Source: Sequoia sempervirens (Eukaryota > Streptophyta > Pinopsida > Cupressales > Cupressaceae). From it: a DNA stretch of 64,000 nucleotides. The stretch is taken from positions 494,706,320 through 494,770,319 of the forward strand of contig VDFB02270651.1 of the NCBI GenBank assembly GCA_007258455.2. The letters run 5' to 3'. The notes below the pieces were generated by a model that searched no databases, was not told where the DNA came from, and saw only the letters and a list, made by a program, of their open reading frames with translations. The translations under genes were made by a program, and so were the position numbers. This document shows, piece after piece, positions 1-10,832 of the stretch; the first letter of the stretch is position 1, and every line of letters begins with the position of its first letter.

Positions 1-84
1 TGTAGAAGCGCTAAAAAACCCTGCTCCTACATGTGCCAAAAAATGACTAAGGCATGAAATATGTAAGAGTGCTAAAAATCAATG

Positions 85-313
85 CTTGTGCACAAAAGAC
101 TAAATTTGACAAAAATGCACAAACACTGATTTTTAGCGCTTGTGCACAAAAGACTGAATTTGAACAAAAATGCATGAGTGCCAATTTTTACCGCTTTTGC
201 ACAAAATACTAAATTTAAACAAAAATGCACAAGCACTGATTTTTAGCGCTTGTGCACAAAAGAATGAATTTGAACAAAAATACACAAGCGCTAATTTTTA
301 GCACTTGTGCACT
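85..313. repeat. 55-bp tandem array of hairpin-forming units
   Basis: Four adjacent units start at 85, 139, 194 and 249 (lengths 54, 55, 55, 55), followed by a partial unit at 304. Each opens with CTTGTGCACAAAA and ends with a form of GCACAAGC..TTTTTAGCGC, so neighbouring units pair as GCACAAG..CTTGTGC stem-loops. The flanks (1-31 and about 343-375) carry the related inverted pair TGTAG(A/G)AGC..GCTCCTACA. No coding potential is seen. Confidence 0.85.
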
Positions 314-614
314 TTAAGGAATTAGAAAATCTTCAAACTCAACATGTAGGAGCACTAAAAATCAAGGCTCCTACACTTTTATCAACTTTCACAACTCCCA
401 AAGGCTAGAAGCTGACGAAGATGCTCGTTTCGAAGCTCTTTGAAAGATGGACAGGGGAGGACACTCAAATGAACTATTTGAGATTTTGGAACAAACTTCG
501 AGGTGGATTGAAATTTTCCTCATTTTGTGTGCTTGAACATTATGAACCTATGAAACAAACAAGTTTCGTAGGGGGTTATCTGTGAATCGAGCGTTGCTAG
601 ATTCTGCGATAACA

Positions 615-802
615 AATCCTTCGTTCTTCATCAACTTTTCATTTTGCTTCATCAGCCAAGACAAGTTGGCATGCTACTTTAATTGTTTCTTTTTCTTTAA
701 GCCAGTCATTTATTTTTAATTCCATCTTTCCAAGCATACATAAAGCATTTGATGAGTTTTTTATCCACCTTAAGTGCATCCCCAATCAATTCTAGGCTTG
801 GT
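615..802 (-). pseudogene. second, short CTR9 pseudogene fragment
   Basis: This stretch is a diverged direct copy of 1746-1933, which lies inside the CTR9 pseudogene just downstream. On the minus strand it covers the same end-of-TPR segment (the part reading LSMLGNMELK in the longer copy), with frameshifts. It stops abruptly at both ends, so it looks like a local segmental duplication of the pseudogene rather than an independent gene. From 803 to 1306 I see nothing recognisable. Confidence 0.75.
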
Positions 803-1306
803 ACATTGTAGAAACAAATTCCAAGAGAAGATGATGCATACAATGACGATGGATAAGCTACCTCGAAATTTTAGTCAATAAAATATGCTTTGTCCCTTCC
901 AAATCCATTTGAAATAGTTAAATGAGATCTTATCAAAATCCTCAAATGAATCATTTGTATGTTATCTATTCATTTTTCCTCTTTCTTGTTTTGTATGGGA
1001 AACCTATTTTAGTCTTTATTTTAGAACATTTTCTATGTCCTTCAATGTATTATGCTTTATCTTTCTATCAGATTCTAGATTAAAAGAACCTATAATTGAA
1101 AATAGATTAATTCATCTATTTTTATTTTACAGTCCCAAATAGGCAGATTAAATTATTTTGCTATTAAATAAATCTTGTACAATGTAATGTTCCCTTTTCA
1201 AAATGAAACCAAGTTGAAACTCAAATGTTCATCATTCATTTCCCATGGGCCTTGGGGATTTTTCTTTTGGAAAATAGGAGCTAGGTTTGGTTAAAGCTCA
1301 GGAAGC

Positions 1307-2925
1307 CTAAACATCAGCATGATATGGATCATCTTCTCTCATACTTTGTTTCTGCAATGTTTCATCATCTTCAAAATCAGAGTATGCATGTCTCCTTCGT
1401 GATTTTGTTGAAATTGGAGAATTTGTCTCACCATCATCAGAGTTTTCTAGAACTATAGCTGCAAGAAGATCTTGGGAATTTTCTACACCATCTTGTGCCT
1501 TATCACTCATATAATTTTCCTCATCTTCCATAGCAACATTAGGTCCCTCCATATAAGAATCATAAGCCTTGTGGTCCTTATCCTTCTTCTTTTTCTTCTT
1601 TTCCTTCTTTTGTTTTTTCTAACTGACCAACCTCATCATCATCATCCCTGTCCTTTACTCTTTCATAATTCCTTCACATGTTCAAATTTCTCATCTTGTT
1701 GCATCACCGCCGAAGTTCTTCCTCTTGCTTTCTCCTTTCCATCTAAATCCTTCATTCTTCATCAGCTTTTCATTTTGCTTCATCAACCAAGACAAGTTGG
1801 TGTGCTACTTTAATTTTTACTTTTTCTTTAAGCCAGTCATATGTTTTCAGTTCCATGTTACCAAGCATACTTAAAGCATTTGATGAGTTTTTATCCACCT
1901 TAAGTGCATCTGCAATCAATTCTAGGCTTAGTTGGATCTCATTCCAAACCTGAGCCATGGCTACAAGACGTAGATATCCATCCACATAATCAAGAAACTT
2001 CAAAAAATTTAGCCTGTATAAAAGATTTGTGTTTTTAGTATCATGTAGATGTTCAAAAAACCTAGCAAGATTAAATAGTGTTGTGGCTTTATCCTATCAT
2101 AACTCAAGTGAAACACCGCCTTCTTCTAGTTGATGGAAGAAATTCATATCCTTAAAGCACATAGAAAAAACTACAAAATTGGCACTGGGGATTTTATTTA
2201 TGAATTCAACCCAAATTCCATTTCCTAATGCCTCCATAAAATTTTGTTGAGCCAACTCTAGTTCATCACACTCAAAATGAAGAACCCCAATGTTGTTGAA
2301 CAAGTCAATGGGTATTTCTACTCTTCTCTTCTTCAAAAGAGACTTTGTTGTCTTTAGAGAATCTAAGGTTGCACTGGGGTCTATCAATATTAATAACTCA
2401 CCCATCTTGATAAATGCAGGGGCATCACGTGGATCCATACGAGTTTCCTTCCTTAAAATTTCTAAAGAGTTCTCTAACTACCCTTGTTGAGCATATATAT
2501 GGCCTACAACTTTTAATCTCTCATAGTTCTCAAGGTGGACCTCCAGAACCTTTTTAATTTTTGAGAGAGATATCTTAAGATCTCCCAGCTTCAATTAAAC
2601 CTGTCCACAAAATCCTGTGGCCTCTAGCTTTCCTTGAATGATGCCATAGAGTAGCAGCCAGTGGTGTCATAATCACCTTTCCTATGATAAGATCATGCAA
2701 GATTATAATATGAATGAGATTTCATGAGAGGATGGTTAGTTGAAACAAGAGCTATCTTAGTCACCTATTCCAAAAGAAAATGCTACCTTGTGAAGAAAAA
2801 ATGGTTTGCTAAATGATTCAATGTCATTGCACAGTACGAGTATAATACAAAGGCTCTGCACATATTTTCCATTCCTTCATGAACACTACCTTTTTCACTA
2901 ACTATGAGAATCCTACAATTAAAAA
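1307..2925 (-). pseudogene. CTR9/VIP6 (Paf1 complex TPR subunit) pseudogene, intronless
   Basis: CTR9 (VIP6/ELF8 in Arabidopsis) is the TPR scaffold of the nuclear Paf1 transcription-elongation complex. On the minus strand, CTR9-like segments follow each other in the right order: EGMENMCRAF near 2865-2900, CAMTLNHLANHFFF near 2800-2840, SHSYYNLA near 2715, GDYDTTGCYSMASF near 2660, VVGHIYAQQG near 2500, MDPRDAPAFIKMGELL from 2438, LFNLARFFEHLHDTKNTNLL near 2050-2090, DYVDGYLRLVAMAQ from 1990, MQQDEKFEHVKEL near 1680, and the acidic C-terminus QDLLAA..RRRHAYSDFEDDE ending with a stop at 1307. Frameshifts and stops break it repeatedly. No introns interrupt the conserved blocks, so a retroposed copy is likely, although I see no poly(A) or TSD. 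The N-terminal third is missing. Confidence 0.88.
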
Positions 2926-3366
2926 ATGCACAAAACTTACCATAGATATTTTTCCCCATTGGGTGAAATCACAATACTGTGTCTCACTTTTTTCCCAAGA
3001 AGGACATTTACATCAATATTTTTAACTAAATCTTCATCTTCTGAGACTTATAGCAACTAAACCGTTAAGAATTTGAAGATGATGTGAACTAGTGATTTGT
3101 GGAAATTTTTGTTTAGATTCTAAATATATATATAATTTTGAAATAAATAATGAATATTTCAACATCTTCTTTAATAACTGGTTTTAAATAGAAAACAACA
3201 TTTTTAGAAAGTAACGTTTGTGCCATACAACATAAATTTTTTTCTATTAAGGATTAAATTCTAATTTTTGAAATATAGATTCTCAACATCAATATCTAGG
3301 GAAAGGATATATTTTTAGAATTTTTTGTTGAATATTTTATTTTAAATTAATTTTTGAAGTCACTGT
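2926..3366. other. AT-rich stretch, nothing recognised
   Basis: AT-rich sequence between the CTR9 pseudogene and the left TSD of the next retrocopy. No coherent reading frame or repeat was recognised. Confidence 0.5.
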
Positions 3367-4286
3367 AACTATAATCTGGACATAAGTCTCTGACTATTGT
3401 GGAAAAAGGTAAGGACTCCCCTGCTGATAAGGATAGGATTAGCTCTTCTGAGGATGAGGATGCCCTGGGGAAAGGGGTTTTTAGTATTGATAGAGATGAT
3501 TTGTTTGATGTGCTTGGTACTATGCGTGAGGGGTCTATTGTTTTGTTTAAGCTTTTTAAGTGGTTTTTCCATGAGCTCAATAAAATGAATTTCAGAGTCA
3601 GGGGAATGGTTAACAAGGCTGAGGGGTACTTTGTTCAGAATCAAATAGATGAGTTTTTTTACTCCTTAAACACTATGGAGGACACGGTTGCGGAGGAAAC
3701 CCTCAAGATGAAGCAGAATATGGAAGGAAGAATCCTCATTCTTGAGGAACAAATGGGGAAAGTTTGGGATTTTTTGATAAGAAGTGGGGAGGGTCATAAA
3801 ATTGTTGGTAATTATAAGTCTGTTGTTGTTACTTCTCTTGTGGTTAGTGCTAAGAAGTGGAAAGATATTTCCCATGATGGTGAGGGTGTTGCTCCTAGTA
3901 AGCAGATGGGTGAAGTTGTTGCTGCTGGGAAGAGTGGTGAAAAAGGTATTGTTTTGATTTCTAAGGTAAATACGGATGGTCCTAGAGCACGAACTAGGAA
4001 CAAAACTAAATCTCAAGGTGGGGCATCTAGAAAGGAAAGTTCTGATGTTTTTGATGATGCACAAAAAGTTATAGACTGTGACATGGAGGCGACAGACATT
4101 CTAAAAATTATGTAGTGTTGTTGGTTGGTCCTTTGTTTTGGTTGTCTTTTTGCTGATGGGTCACTGTTGTTGGGCTATTTGTTAGCATATTGTTATCTTT
4201 TTTTCAGCTACTTTCTAATGTAAAGGGTTACAGGCCCTTTCAAAACTCATTTTTTACCTCTAATCAAAAACTATAATTTGGACATA
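3367..4286 (+). mobile_element. retroposed insertion with 18-bp target-site duplications
   Basis: AACTATAATCTGGACATA (3367-3384) recurs at 4269-4286 with one change (AATTTGG for AATCTGG). The enclosed 884 bp ends with a short A-run (TAATCAAAAA), the signature of LINE-mediated target-primed insertion. It holds one long open frame (to 4115) and a GT-rich 3' untranslated part (4116-4268) with GGGTTACAGGCCCTTTC before the tail. That tail resembles the end of the LINE-like pseudogene at 53.3 kb (GGGTTTAGAACCTTTC..TTACC..TAATAAAAA). Because the frame runs through the left boundary, the copy is probably 5'-truncated. Confidence 0.85.
3387..4115 (+). CDS. partial open frame of about 240 codons, unknown family
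   Basis: An uninterrupted frame runs from the left insertion boundary to a TAG after 4115. No ATG lies near its 5' end (GTG at 3399; the first in-frame ATG is near 3521), which fits a 5'-truncated copy of a longer gene. The protein is hydrophilic and opens with an acidic Ser/Asp/Glu-rich segment. A Glu/Lys-rich, probably coiled-coil stretch follows (around MKQNMEGRILILEEQMGKV), then a basic Gly/Lys/Ser-rich tail (RARTRNKTKSQGGASRKESS). No enzyme motif is visible. It may be part of a LINE ORF1 or a retrocopied host gene. Its intactness contrasts with the heavily mutated sequence around it. Confidence 0.55.
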   Translation, partial: SLTIVEKGKDSPADKDRISSSEDEDALGKGVFSIDRDDLFDVLGTMREGSIVLFKLFKWFFHELNKMNFRVRGMVNKAEGYFVQNQIDEFFYSLNTMEDTVAEETLKMKQNMEGRILILEEQMGKVWDFLIRSGEGHKIVGNYKSVVVTSLVVSAKKWKDISHDGEGVAPSKQMGEVVAAGKSGEKGIVLISKVNTDGPRARTRNKTKSQGGASRKESSDVFDDAQKVIDCDMEATDILKIM

Positions 4287-4920
4287 CATGTGTGTCCTAC
4301 AACCTAAATTGTTGTGTATATATCGAAATACAATTTTTTTTTTCAGGTGAAACAAGGAAATCAATACCTAGGGAATGAGTATTTTAAAAAAAAAATTACA
4401 ATGGTTCACTATTTTTCCACCTCTTCACAACAAAGAGCTTGATGTTTAGAGAAAAACTTATGTTTAGTAAAAATTAAAAATTAAATACATGATAAAATGA
4501 AAATATATCAAAAATATACTTGTTGAAAAGCTCATTTTGAGGAATACAATCTTGCAAAATATAATTTTTAAATGATGTTATTTAATCCCTCAAAAGGTAA
4601 TGAAAAAGTAGTTTTTTGCCAACATTTTGATAGATGCGAAGGAGACTCCATTGTGGGTATGATTTAATACTAGAGGGGTTGTATCCAAGGGGGTCTTATC
4701 TATCTCTCTTCAATTAAATACCTTTAGATGGAGCCTCTCAAGACTTAAAACATTAGTTTTTTCTAAAAACAGTGATTTCAGGTAAAAATCAGCACGTCCC
4801 AAAAGTGAGACACACTATTGTGGTAGCACCCCATTTCAAACAACAAAATTGTCAAAAAAAAAAGTGTTTAAAACCTGTAAAAAATGCACATAAAATCATG
4901 CTGATTTTTGCACCAAAAAA
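4287..4920. other. AT-rich stretch, no gene seen
   Basis: The only structure noted is a loose inverted pair, AAAAATCAGCA near 4786 and TGCTGATTTTT near 4900. No coding signal was seen. Confidence 0.5.
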
Positions 4921-4940
4921 AACCATGAGACCATAGCTTG

Positions 4941-5471
4941 TTGCTTACTATTATTCTTTGATAGATTTTTTCCAAGCATCCATAGCTTGTTTGAAATCAC
5001 CTGTTTTATTCTTTTAGCCATTGCAGCAAGGCAATGAACTATTTGATAACATGCTTTGGTAGACATATATGAAAAATGTGGGAGCATAGACAAGGCAATG
5101 GACTTTGGAAAAAATGCCTCAAAGAAATGTGGTCTCATGGTGATGGAATTCCATGATGAATTCCATGACAAGAAACTTTTTATGGATTGTCTTGGCATTC
5201 CATCACCATGAGACCATATTTCTTTGAGGCATTTTTTCAACCAGTTCATTACCTTGTCTATGCTATTGCTTACTATTATGCTTTGATAGATTTTTTCCAA
5301 GCATCCATAGCTTGTTTGAAAGCACTTGTTTTAGGATTTTAGCCATAGCAACAAAGTAGTGAACTATTTGATAAAATGATTTGGTAGACAATATGTATGA
5401 AAAATTTGGTAGCACAGACAAAGCAATGAACTGTTTCAAAAAATTCCTCAAAGAAATGTGGTCTCATGGAA
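4941..5471 (+). pseudogene. duplicated PPR-protein pseudogene fragments
   Basis: Plant PPR proteins bind organellar RNA. Two related units (4941-5150 and 5266-5471) each carry part of one PPR repeat. In the first, 5050-5100 reads HALVDIYEKCGSIDKA, then after a frame change 5111-5140 reads KMPQRNVVSW, the typical end of one motif and start of the next. The second copy is more decayed (DNMYEKFGSTDKAMN-like). Stops and frame changes make both nonfunctional. Only about one to two PPR motifs are present, against ten or more in a complete protein. Confidence 0.8.
5089..5258. repeat. inverted repeat made from the PPR fragment
   Basis: The left arm, 5089-5149, includes the KMPQRNVVSW codons. It is repeated in reverse complement at 5198-5258 with a few substitutions and one indel. 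The roughly 48-bp spacer contains GGAATTCC-like palindromes. A shorter reversed echo (ACCATGAGACCATA) also lies at 4922-4935, before the first unit. Confidence 0.85.
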
Positions 5472-5515
5472 TGCCATGACAAGCAAATGCAATTGGCAGC
5501 TGCTCCTAGTTATTA

Positions 5516-5632
5516 GTTATGCAATGTTAAGTAATTTCATAACTGCTTAGGTTGACTTTGTAAAAACTATATTGTAATTGAAATTTTTTCATCTATCAAC
5601 ATCTAGTTATTAGTTATGCAATGTGAAGTAAT
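5516..5632. repeat. direct repeat pair, offset 87 bp
   Basis: CTAGTTATTAGTTATGCAAT at 5516 recurs at 5603, each followed by GT(T/G)AAGTAATT. From 5633 to about 6180 I see nothing else recognisable. Confidence 0.7.
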
Positions 5633-6179
5633 TCTTTGAGTTTGAAAGATGTACAATGCAATGTAATCAACAATGAAAATGATTATGAGAAAATAATTGA
5701 TACCAATTCATAATATACCCCTATATTCCAACCTAAAATACATAAAAAAATCTAATCATACACAGTATTATCAACAAATAATTGAGACCCGAATTCGAGC
5801 ACTAGATTAAATATTCTTGTCCATTGATTACTTCAAATAGATATTACAATATAACATAAGTATCCTCAAAATGTTTCTATAAATTCCTATGATGATGACA
5901 TCAAAATTCGGTCTTGGTTTCTCTTTTATAAGAGAAGCAACAAGCTTTAGACCATTACAAAATATGGCATCTTTTCAAAATTCATGCCTCTTCATATAAA
6001 CTAAACTAAGCATTAGTTTTTCTTAAAACATAAAATAGAGAAAGTAGATAACTAATGAACTTTGCAACACTCATGACACCATAGTCTTTTAATCTCCGTA
6101 AGTCACCCGTGATCATTGAAGATTTATTCAAGTTCCTTTCTCCATATTAGTGTATCTAAATGTGTGGTTCTTCTACTGT

Positions 6180-9100
6180 GATAGCCCCAAGACCTACTAT
6201 TCCGGAGGACCCAAATACATTTGCTCCAAATCATACACTATATAATCATGTGGCCATTTTTATTCTTGAACTTTCAATATATTTGCAAGGTGAATCTTCC
6301 ATCAGTTGTCTAGTAACGCCTTTCCATCCATGATAAACTTAGAATATCCAACATCCAACACTATTACTCCATCCATGATTAAGTCGAACCTGTCAAGACT
6401 CAACTCACCATATTTTTGTATGCAAGTGATGCACTATGGAACAATCTAGCCAAATTCACTCTTCCATTCATTGAGGTCCTTCAAGTGGTCATCATATTTC
6501 AATATTTTTGGCACAACCCACTACTTCAGAGTATGAGATGAATCTATTCTTGTTCTAATCTTTTGGTCCTCTCCTTGTATATATTGGAATTCATCTATAA
6601 CTATTTTGGCCATCTACTCTATAGGTTTTAATACTTTAGGAGCCGTAGTACTCCTCTGTAAGATTTTGCACAAGGTTACCAATGTGTGGTGTATGGGCTA
6701 CCAGTTCTTAGAAAGGGGATCTAGTATGGGTACATGTATTTTCATCTGATAAATTGCCTATGTCAATGAGTTGTAGCAATCATACACACTTTCCAACTTA
6801 ATGACAATTAGCTTTGTCCTATGCTCAAGGACCTTCTCTAAAACATTACAGATTTTCTTATTCACTCCTTCCTTACCCTCATTGTTGGATTTATTTAACT
6901 CTTCAATCTTCTATCTAAGAATGCTCACTTGTTCAGTAGAAGCAATTTCCATATCAATTGGTGGAGTAGGAGGACATTGGTATAACATTATTTCCTTGTT
7001 CTGTGAGGGGCCTGCTCCTTTCAGTTGTTCCTTCAACTTCACATTTTCCATGAAAAATTTATTGAATTCATCATTTAAAACTTTTGTTTCTTTTTGTACT
7101 CTCCTAATATAGCTTCTATCTCCTTAACTACAACGCAGGTGAACATAGTTGAATGCATTGTCATGGTTGCAACTTCTAGAGGAGATGTATCCTTTAATGT
7201 TTTCACCATAGCTATCACTTTGTTTTCCTACCCTACATCTAGTAACCTTGGTTTTTGTGTAATTTTTTGTTTGTCCTAGAATTCCAAGGTTTAAATCTTA
7301 GGGTTATACCCTATACCACTAACCCCTTCATCTAAGTAAAACTCAGCAATCAACATTGGATCTTCTTGTGTTCTCACTTGATCAAGTAAAAAAAATTTCT
7401 TTAATTCCATACTAGGGACAATAAGTATATTAGTTTTCAAAATCATCTCTTTAGCCTCTTGTGGAATGGCATCAATATTATCAATCCTTAATTCACTAAA
7501 ATATTGAGCTACTATCTAGTCATGCTAGGATTCATCAGTTCCCATATTATTTATTTCAACCCTCGCTTCAAACTTTCTCATTTTCATCTTAATCCAAAAG
7601 TCTTTAAATTCAGGGGTTTTGATAAATTCATCATCTTCCAAGAACTTGAGAGTTGCAATTACCCTCTGATCCTCATGCATTTCTCTTTCTCCTTATCCTT
7701 GAACATTGTCTCTAGCTTTAGGCCTGTGGTCTTTAGTTTCAGGCATAGGTTGGTCTACTTCAACATCATCCTTCAAATTTCTTAACACATTAACTGCTTC
7801 TTTTGTATCTCCAACCTCCTCACTTATCTCATAGGAAACAAGTGGTTATATCTCTTGTGTCTTTTATTTTTTAGAAGGTGGTTGTTCAAGAGGTGATCCT
7901 GGAGAAGCATGACATATTGAAACATTATCTAGAGTTGGTTATGTAATTACAACACCACTTGGCCTTTGGGAGACAATTTGGCAGGTCTTGCCATCCCCAA
8001 GTCCACTTGAGAGGATATGCTTCCTTTATGAAATGCCCCAAGTCTTATATAATTCATGAAACCTATCAATTATCATTTCAATCCTCTTGAGAGGATCTGC
8101 TTCCTTTATGAAATGCCCCAAGAAATCATTGTGCTTCATCTTTCTTTCTTCCTCAAGCCTTTTCATAATTTCCCATTTTCTCCTCCTCTCATATACCTAT
8201 TGAGGAGTGAAAAAATTTCTGATTACATCTTCTTCATAATCAATTTGGTGAGTAACCATAGCCTTGGGAAGGATGGTGTGTCTTGCAATACTCATGTGAC
8301 CCTCAGGGTAAAAGCTCTTTCCTTTCAAAACTCTAAAGATTACCTTTTTTTAAAAATAATTATGCAACTCTTCAAGTGTATCAAAGCCCACTAATAGTTC
8401 CCCACATGTAAAATTAGGTAGAAATATACCCTTCCTTTTTTTATGCATGACATCCTTTTCCATCCATAAAATCTGCCACATGAACTCTAAAAAGGCTAAT
8501 CAAAGGGGGAAAAACTTTGGCAGTATATGTGGGGCCTATGGGAATCCATAAATCCTGATTATTGTGATATCTAGTAGAAAAAACCAATCACCAAAGTTAT
8601 GAGTATGGCTTTGCTCAGGTTTCAAAGCCAAAGGTCTTAGCAGTTGTAACACAACTGTGTGTAGTTTTGGTGGTTGGTGGCTAAGAACTCTCATAATTTT
8701 GTGCACAAAGTCATCATGGAATATCACATAATTTGAATTCTTACATTTGATGTCCCATATATAACACCATAGTTGCACTGACAACAAATTCCCCTACTGG
8801 TCAATCTTACCCAAACACATCCTTTTTCTCCATCTATCTTTATTCTGGTATAATATCAAGTGGAACAACAAAGAATATTGCTTGAATGTTATGAGGGTTG
8901 TATTTTCCCTGACTTGCAAAAATCCTTCATGCAATTCTTTCTCAAGATATGAGGCAAAATAATATTCAATGTTTGTCTCAACGTTTTGGATCCTCATAGC
9001 CATCATCATTAAACTAACTGGAATTCACTCTTGTGCATCTATGCCAAGTACTTGACAGAGAGAAAATTAGGTTTTATTGAAATAGAATTGGAAAACTGTG

Positions 9101-9699
9101 ATAGCAAATGGTTCAGTAGCAGAAGGGAATATAGGAATCACTCTCTTGTTCATACCCTTTTTCATGTAAATGGGGAGTTCATCACTTCTATATGTTCTCC
9201 TCAATCTAGTATATTATTCTTCACTTTGCAAATCAATTTTAGTCAGGGCTTGTTTGTTTAGGTCAAAACATTAAATGATGGCCACTTTAGTCAATACAAC
9301 TAATGGTGAACCATCTGGAAATCTCATAGACCTAGTAGTAGGATGATAACTCTAAGCCAATACTCTGATGAAATCTACATCTATAAAAACATTTGGGACA
9401 ATTAACTTGGCCAAATCTAATTCCCATGGATTTGACACCAGAATCTTGTCCTCCCTTTTGTCATAAAAGTACCATAATAGTTCCCACCTAGAGATAGGGA
9501 TAAGGACATCTCTACAACCATGAGCCACATCTTTAAAAAAATTCTTAAATCCTCTATCATGATTCAAGGAGTATATCTAGGATAGAATGTTGTAAGGACC
9601 TTTTTTAACCTTATATTCTTCCTTTTTAGTTTTAGGTTCTTTATTCTTGGGCGGCATGATGTCCTTTCTAGTTTCAGGTTCTTTCTTCTTGGGCAACAT
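6180..9699 (-). pseudogene. broken reading frame of about 1,150 codons, unknown family
   Basis: On the minus strand an ATG at 9697-9699 opens a Lys-rich start (MLPKKKEPETRKDIMPPKNK). A coherent protein can then be followed for about 3.5 kb through stops and frame changes. Landmarks are CRDVLIPISRWELLWYFYDK, LVSNPWELDLAKLIVPNVFI (about 9370-9440), RFPDGSPLVVLTK, MMMAMRIQNVETNIEYYFAS (from 9009), VQLWCYIWDIKCKNSNYVIF (from 8780), an acidic coiled-coil-like part near 8120-8200 (VYERRRKWEIMKRLEEERK), and a C-terminal part near 6300-6620 (RIDSSHTLK..KILKYDDHLKDLNEW). Several stops are TAG where Trp or Gln is expected. I recognise no polymerase, integrase, protease or zinc-knuckle motif. A transposon-associated or decayed lineage-specific host gene are both possible. 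Confidence 0.6.
8003..8121. repeat. 80-bp offset duplication inside the unknown frame
   Basis: GAGGATATGCTTCCTTTATG within 8003-8041 recurs at 8083-8121 with two changes. Within the minus-strand frame this duplicates the stretch read as FIKEADPLKR. Confidence 0.75.
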
Positions 9700-9700
9700 G

Positions 9701-9862
9701 ATGTTTAACTATCTTACTTCTCCTATACTTCTGAAATGCAAAAATTCTAAATAGTCTTGTACTCATAAAACTTAATTCATAGTTTAACTATATTACTTCT
9801 CCTATACTAGAATGAAATGAAAAATTCCAAAAAATATTGTACTCATAAAACTTAATTCACAA
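9701..9862. repeat. tandem duplication, about 80 bp
   Basis: A unit starting GTTTAACTAT(C/A)TTACTTCTCC and ending ACTCATAAAACTTAATTCA occurs at about 9702-9781 and again at 9782-9862, directly upstream of the minus-strand ATG. From 9863 to 10167 nothing else was recognised. Confidence 0.75.
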
Positions 9863-10167
9863 TGAGTTTTGTGCACTTACCCATGTTACAATGGTTACAA
9901 AGCTTAACCTCCTTGAACTCCCATATCCCTGCATGATAATTTTTGAAAATGAGTGCAAAGAGAATGTCAAATTCTTAGTTTAATGGCTTCTAAGCTCAAT
10001 CATGTCAACATTAGTATCAACCTTATGCTAAATGTTTTGCTTGTAGTTCAAGTTTGAACATGCACCATTGATTTTACAAGATCAGAGATTGATGTGATTC
10101 ATGCATTTAATACTGCTTTATCACCACCACTTTCTATATCTGTCACAAGATAGAGGGGTATAAATCA

Positions 10168-10520
10168 CTATACCACATGCTTCTTTGCATTTCACTATGG
10201 GTAGTGGGATTCTTACCTCTATACCACAAGCTTGACTTGTTTAACCCATGGTATTGTGGTTTACATTAAAATTCACATATGGCTTACCACCATACCACAT
10301 GCTTCGTCACATCCTTCCACGGTATAGAAATTCATACCTCCCTACCACATGCCTTTATAATCTTGCTTGCAGGATGGTGGGTTACCCCGCTATACCACAC
10401 CCTTCATTTTTCCTTCTCATGGTATGGCAGTTTATGATGTATTTAAATTCTCTCATATCAACCAATCGTGTCCTCATCATAATACTTTCGTGGTATGGCA
10501 GTAAATATCTTTATGTTGTC
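10168..10520. repeat. degenerate repeats with a TACCACATGC core, about 50-bp spacing
   Basis: CTATACCACATGC-like cores begin near 10168, 10219, 10290, 10340 and 10390 (spacings about 51, 71, 50, 50). Partly inverted GGTATGG/GGTATAG motifs lie between them (near 10240, 10320, 10420, 10490), so units can form imperfect stem-loops. No coding signal was seen. Confidence 0.7.
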
Positions 10521-10832
10521 TATTACACATAGCCGGCCCGCCTAGGGTTTAGATTACTACTGAGGGATCATGGTAACAAATTGTTAAGGGATTTGGAGTG
10601 TTTTTAGCTAGACATGTTTCTTCTTAAGTATATATGATTAATTTTTTTCTTTGTATAGGTCTTTTAGTGTCAGTCAAACCTAAAAAATATATATGTTTGT
10701 TTATAGTGGGGAGGCTTAGTGAAAAATAAAAAGGAATATAAGGGTCAAGGCTCGGGTCATGGAGCTCAAGGTTAATTGTGATGATGGAACTAGGAAATTT
10801 TTTAAGGTTCTAACACACCTCATGATGAACTA

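Noticed and set aside
61..320. CRISPR-like array
   Set aside because: The units are continuous tandem repeats without distinct spacers, in a plant-type context.
1472..1813. 113-codon plus-strand ORF rich in Leu/Phe/His
   Set aside because: Antisense to the CTR9 pseudogene; composition mirrors the acidic/Lys-rich sense strand.
3666..4064. 132-codon minus-strand ORF
   Set aside because: Shadow of the open plus-strand retrocopy frame.
4786..4910. Small inverted-repeat element (AAAAATCAGCA/TGCTGATTTTT)
   Set aside because: Only 11 bp of pairing, no TSD and no further symmetry.
6801..8394. Several plus-strand ORFs of 60-112 codons
   Set aside because: Phe/Leu/Ser-rich shadows of the minus-strand unknown frame.
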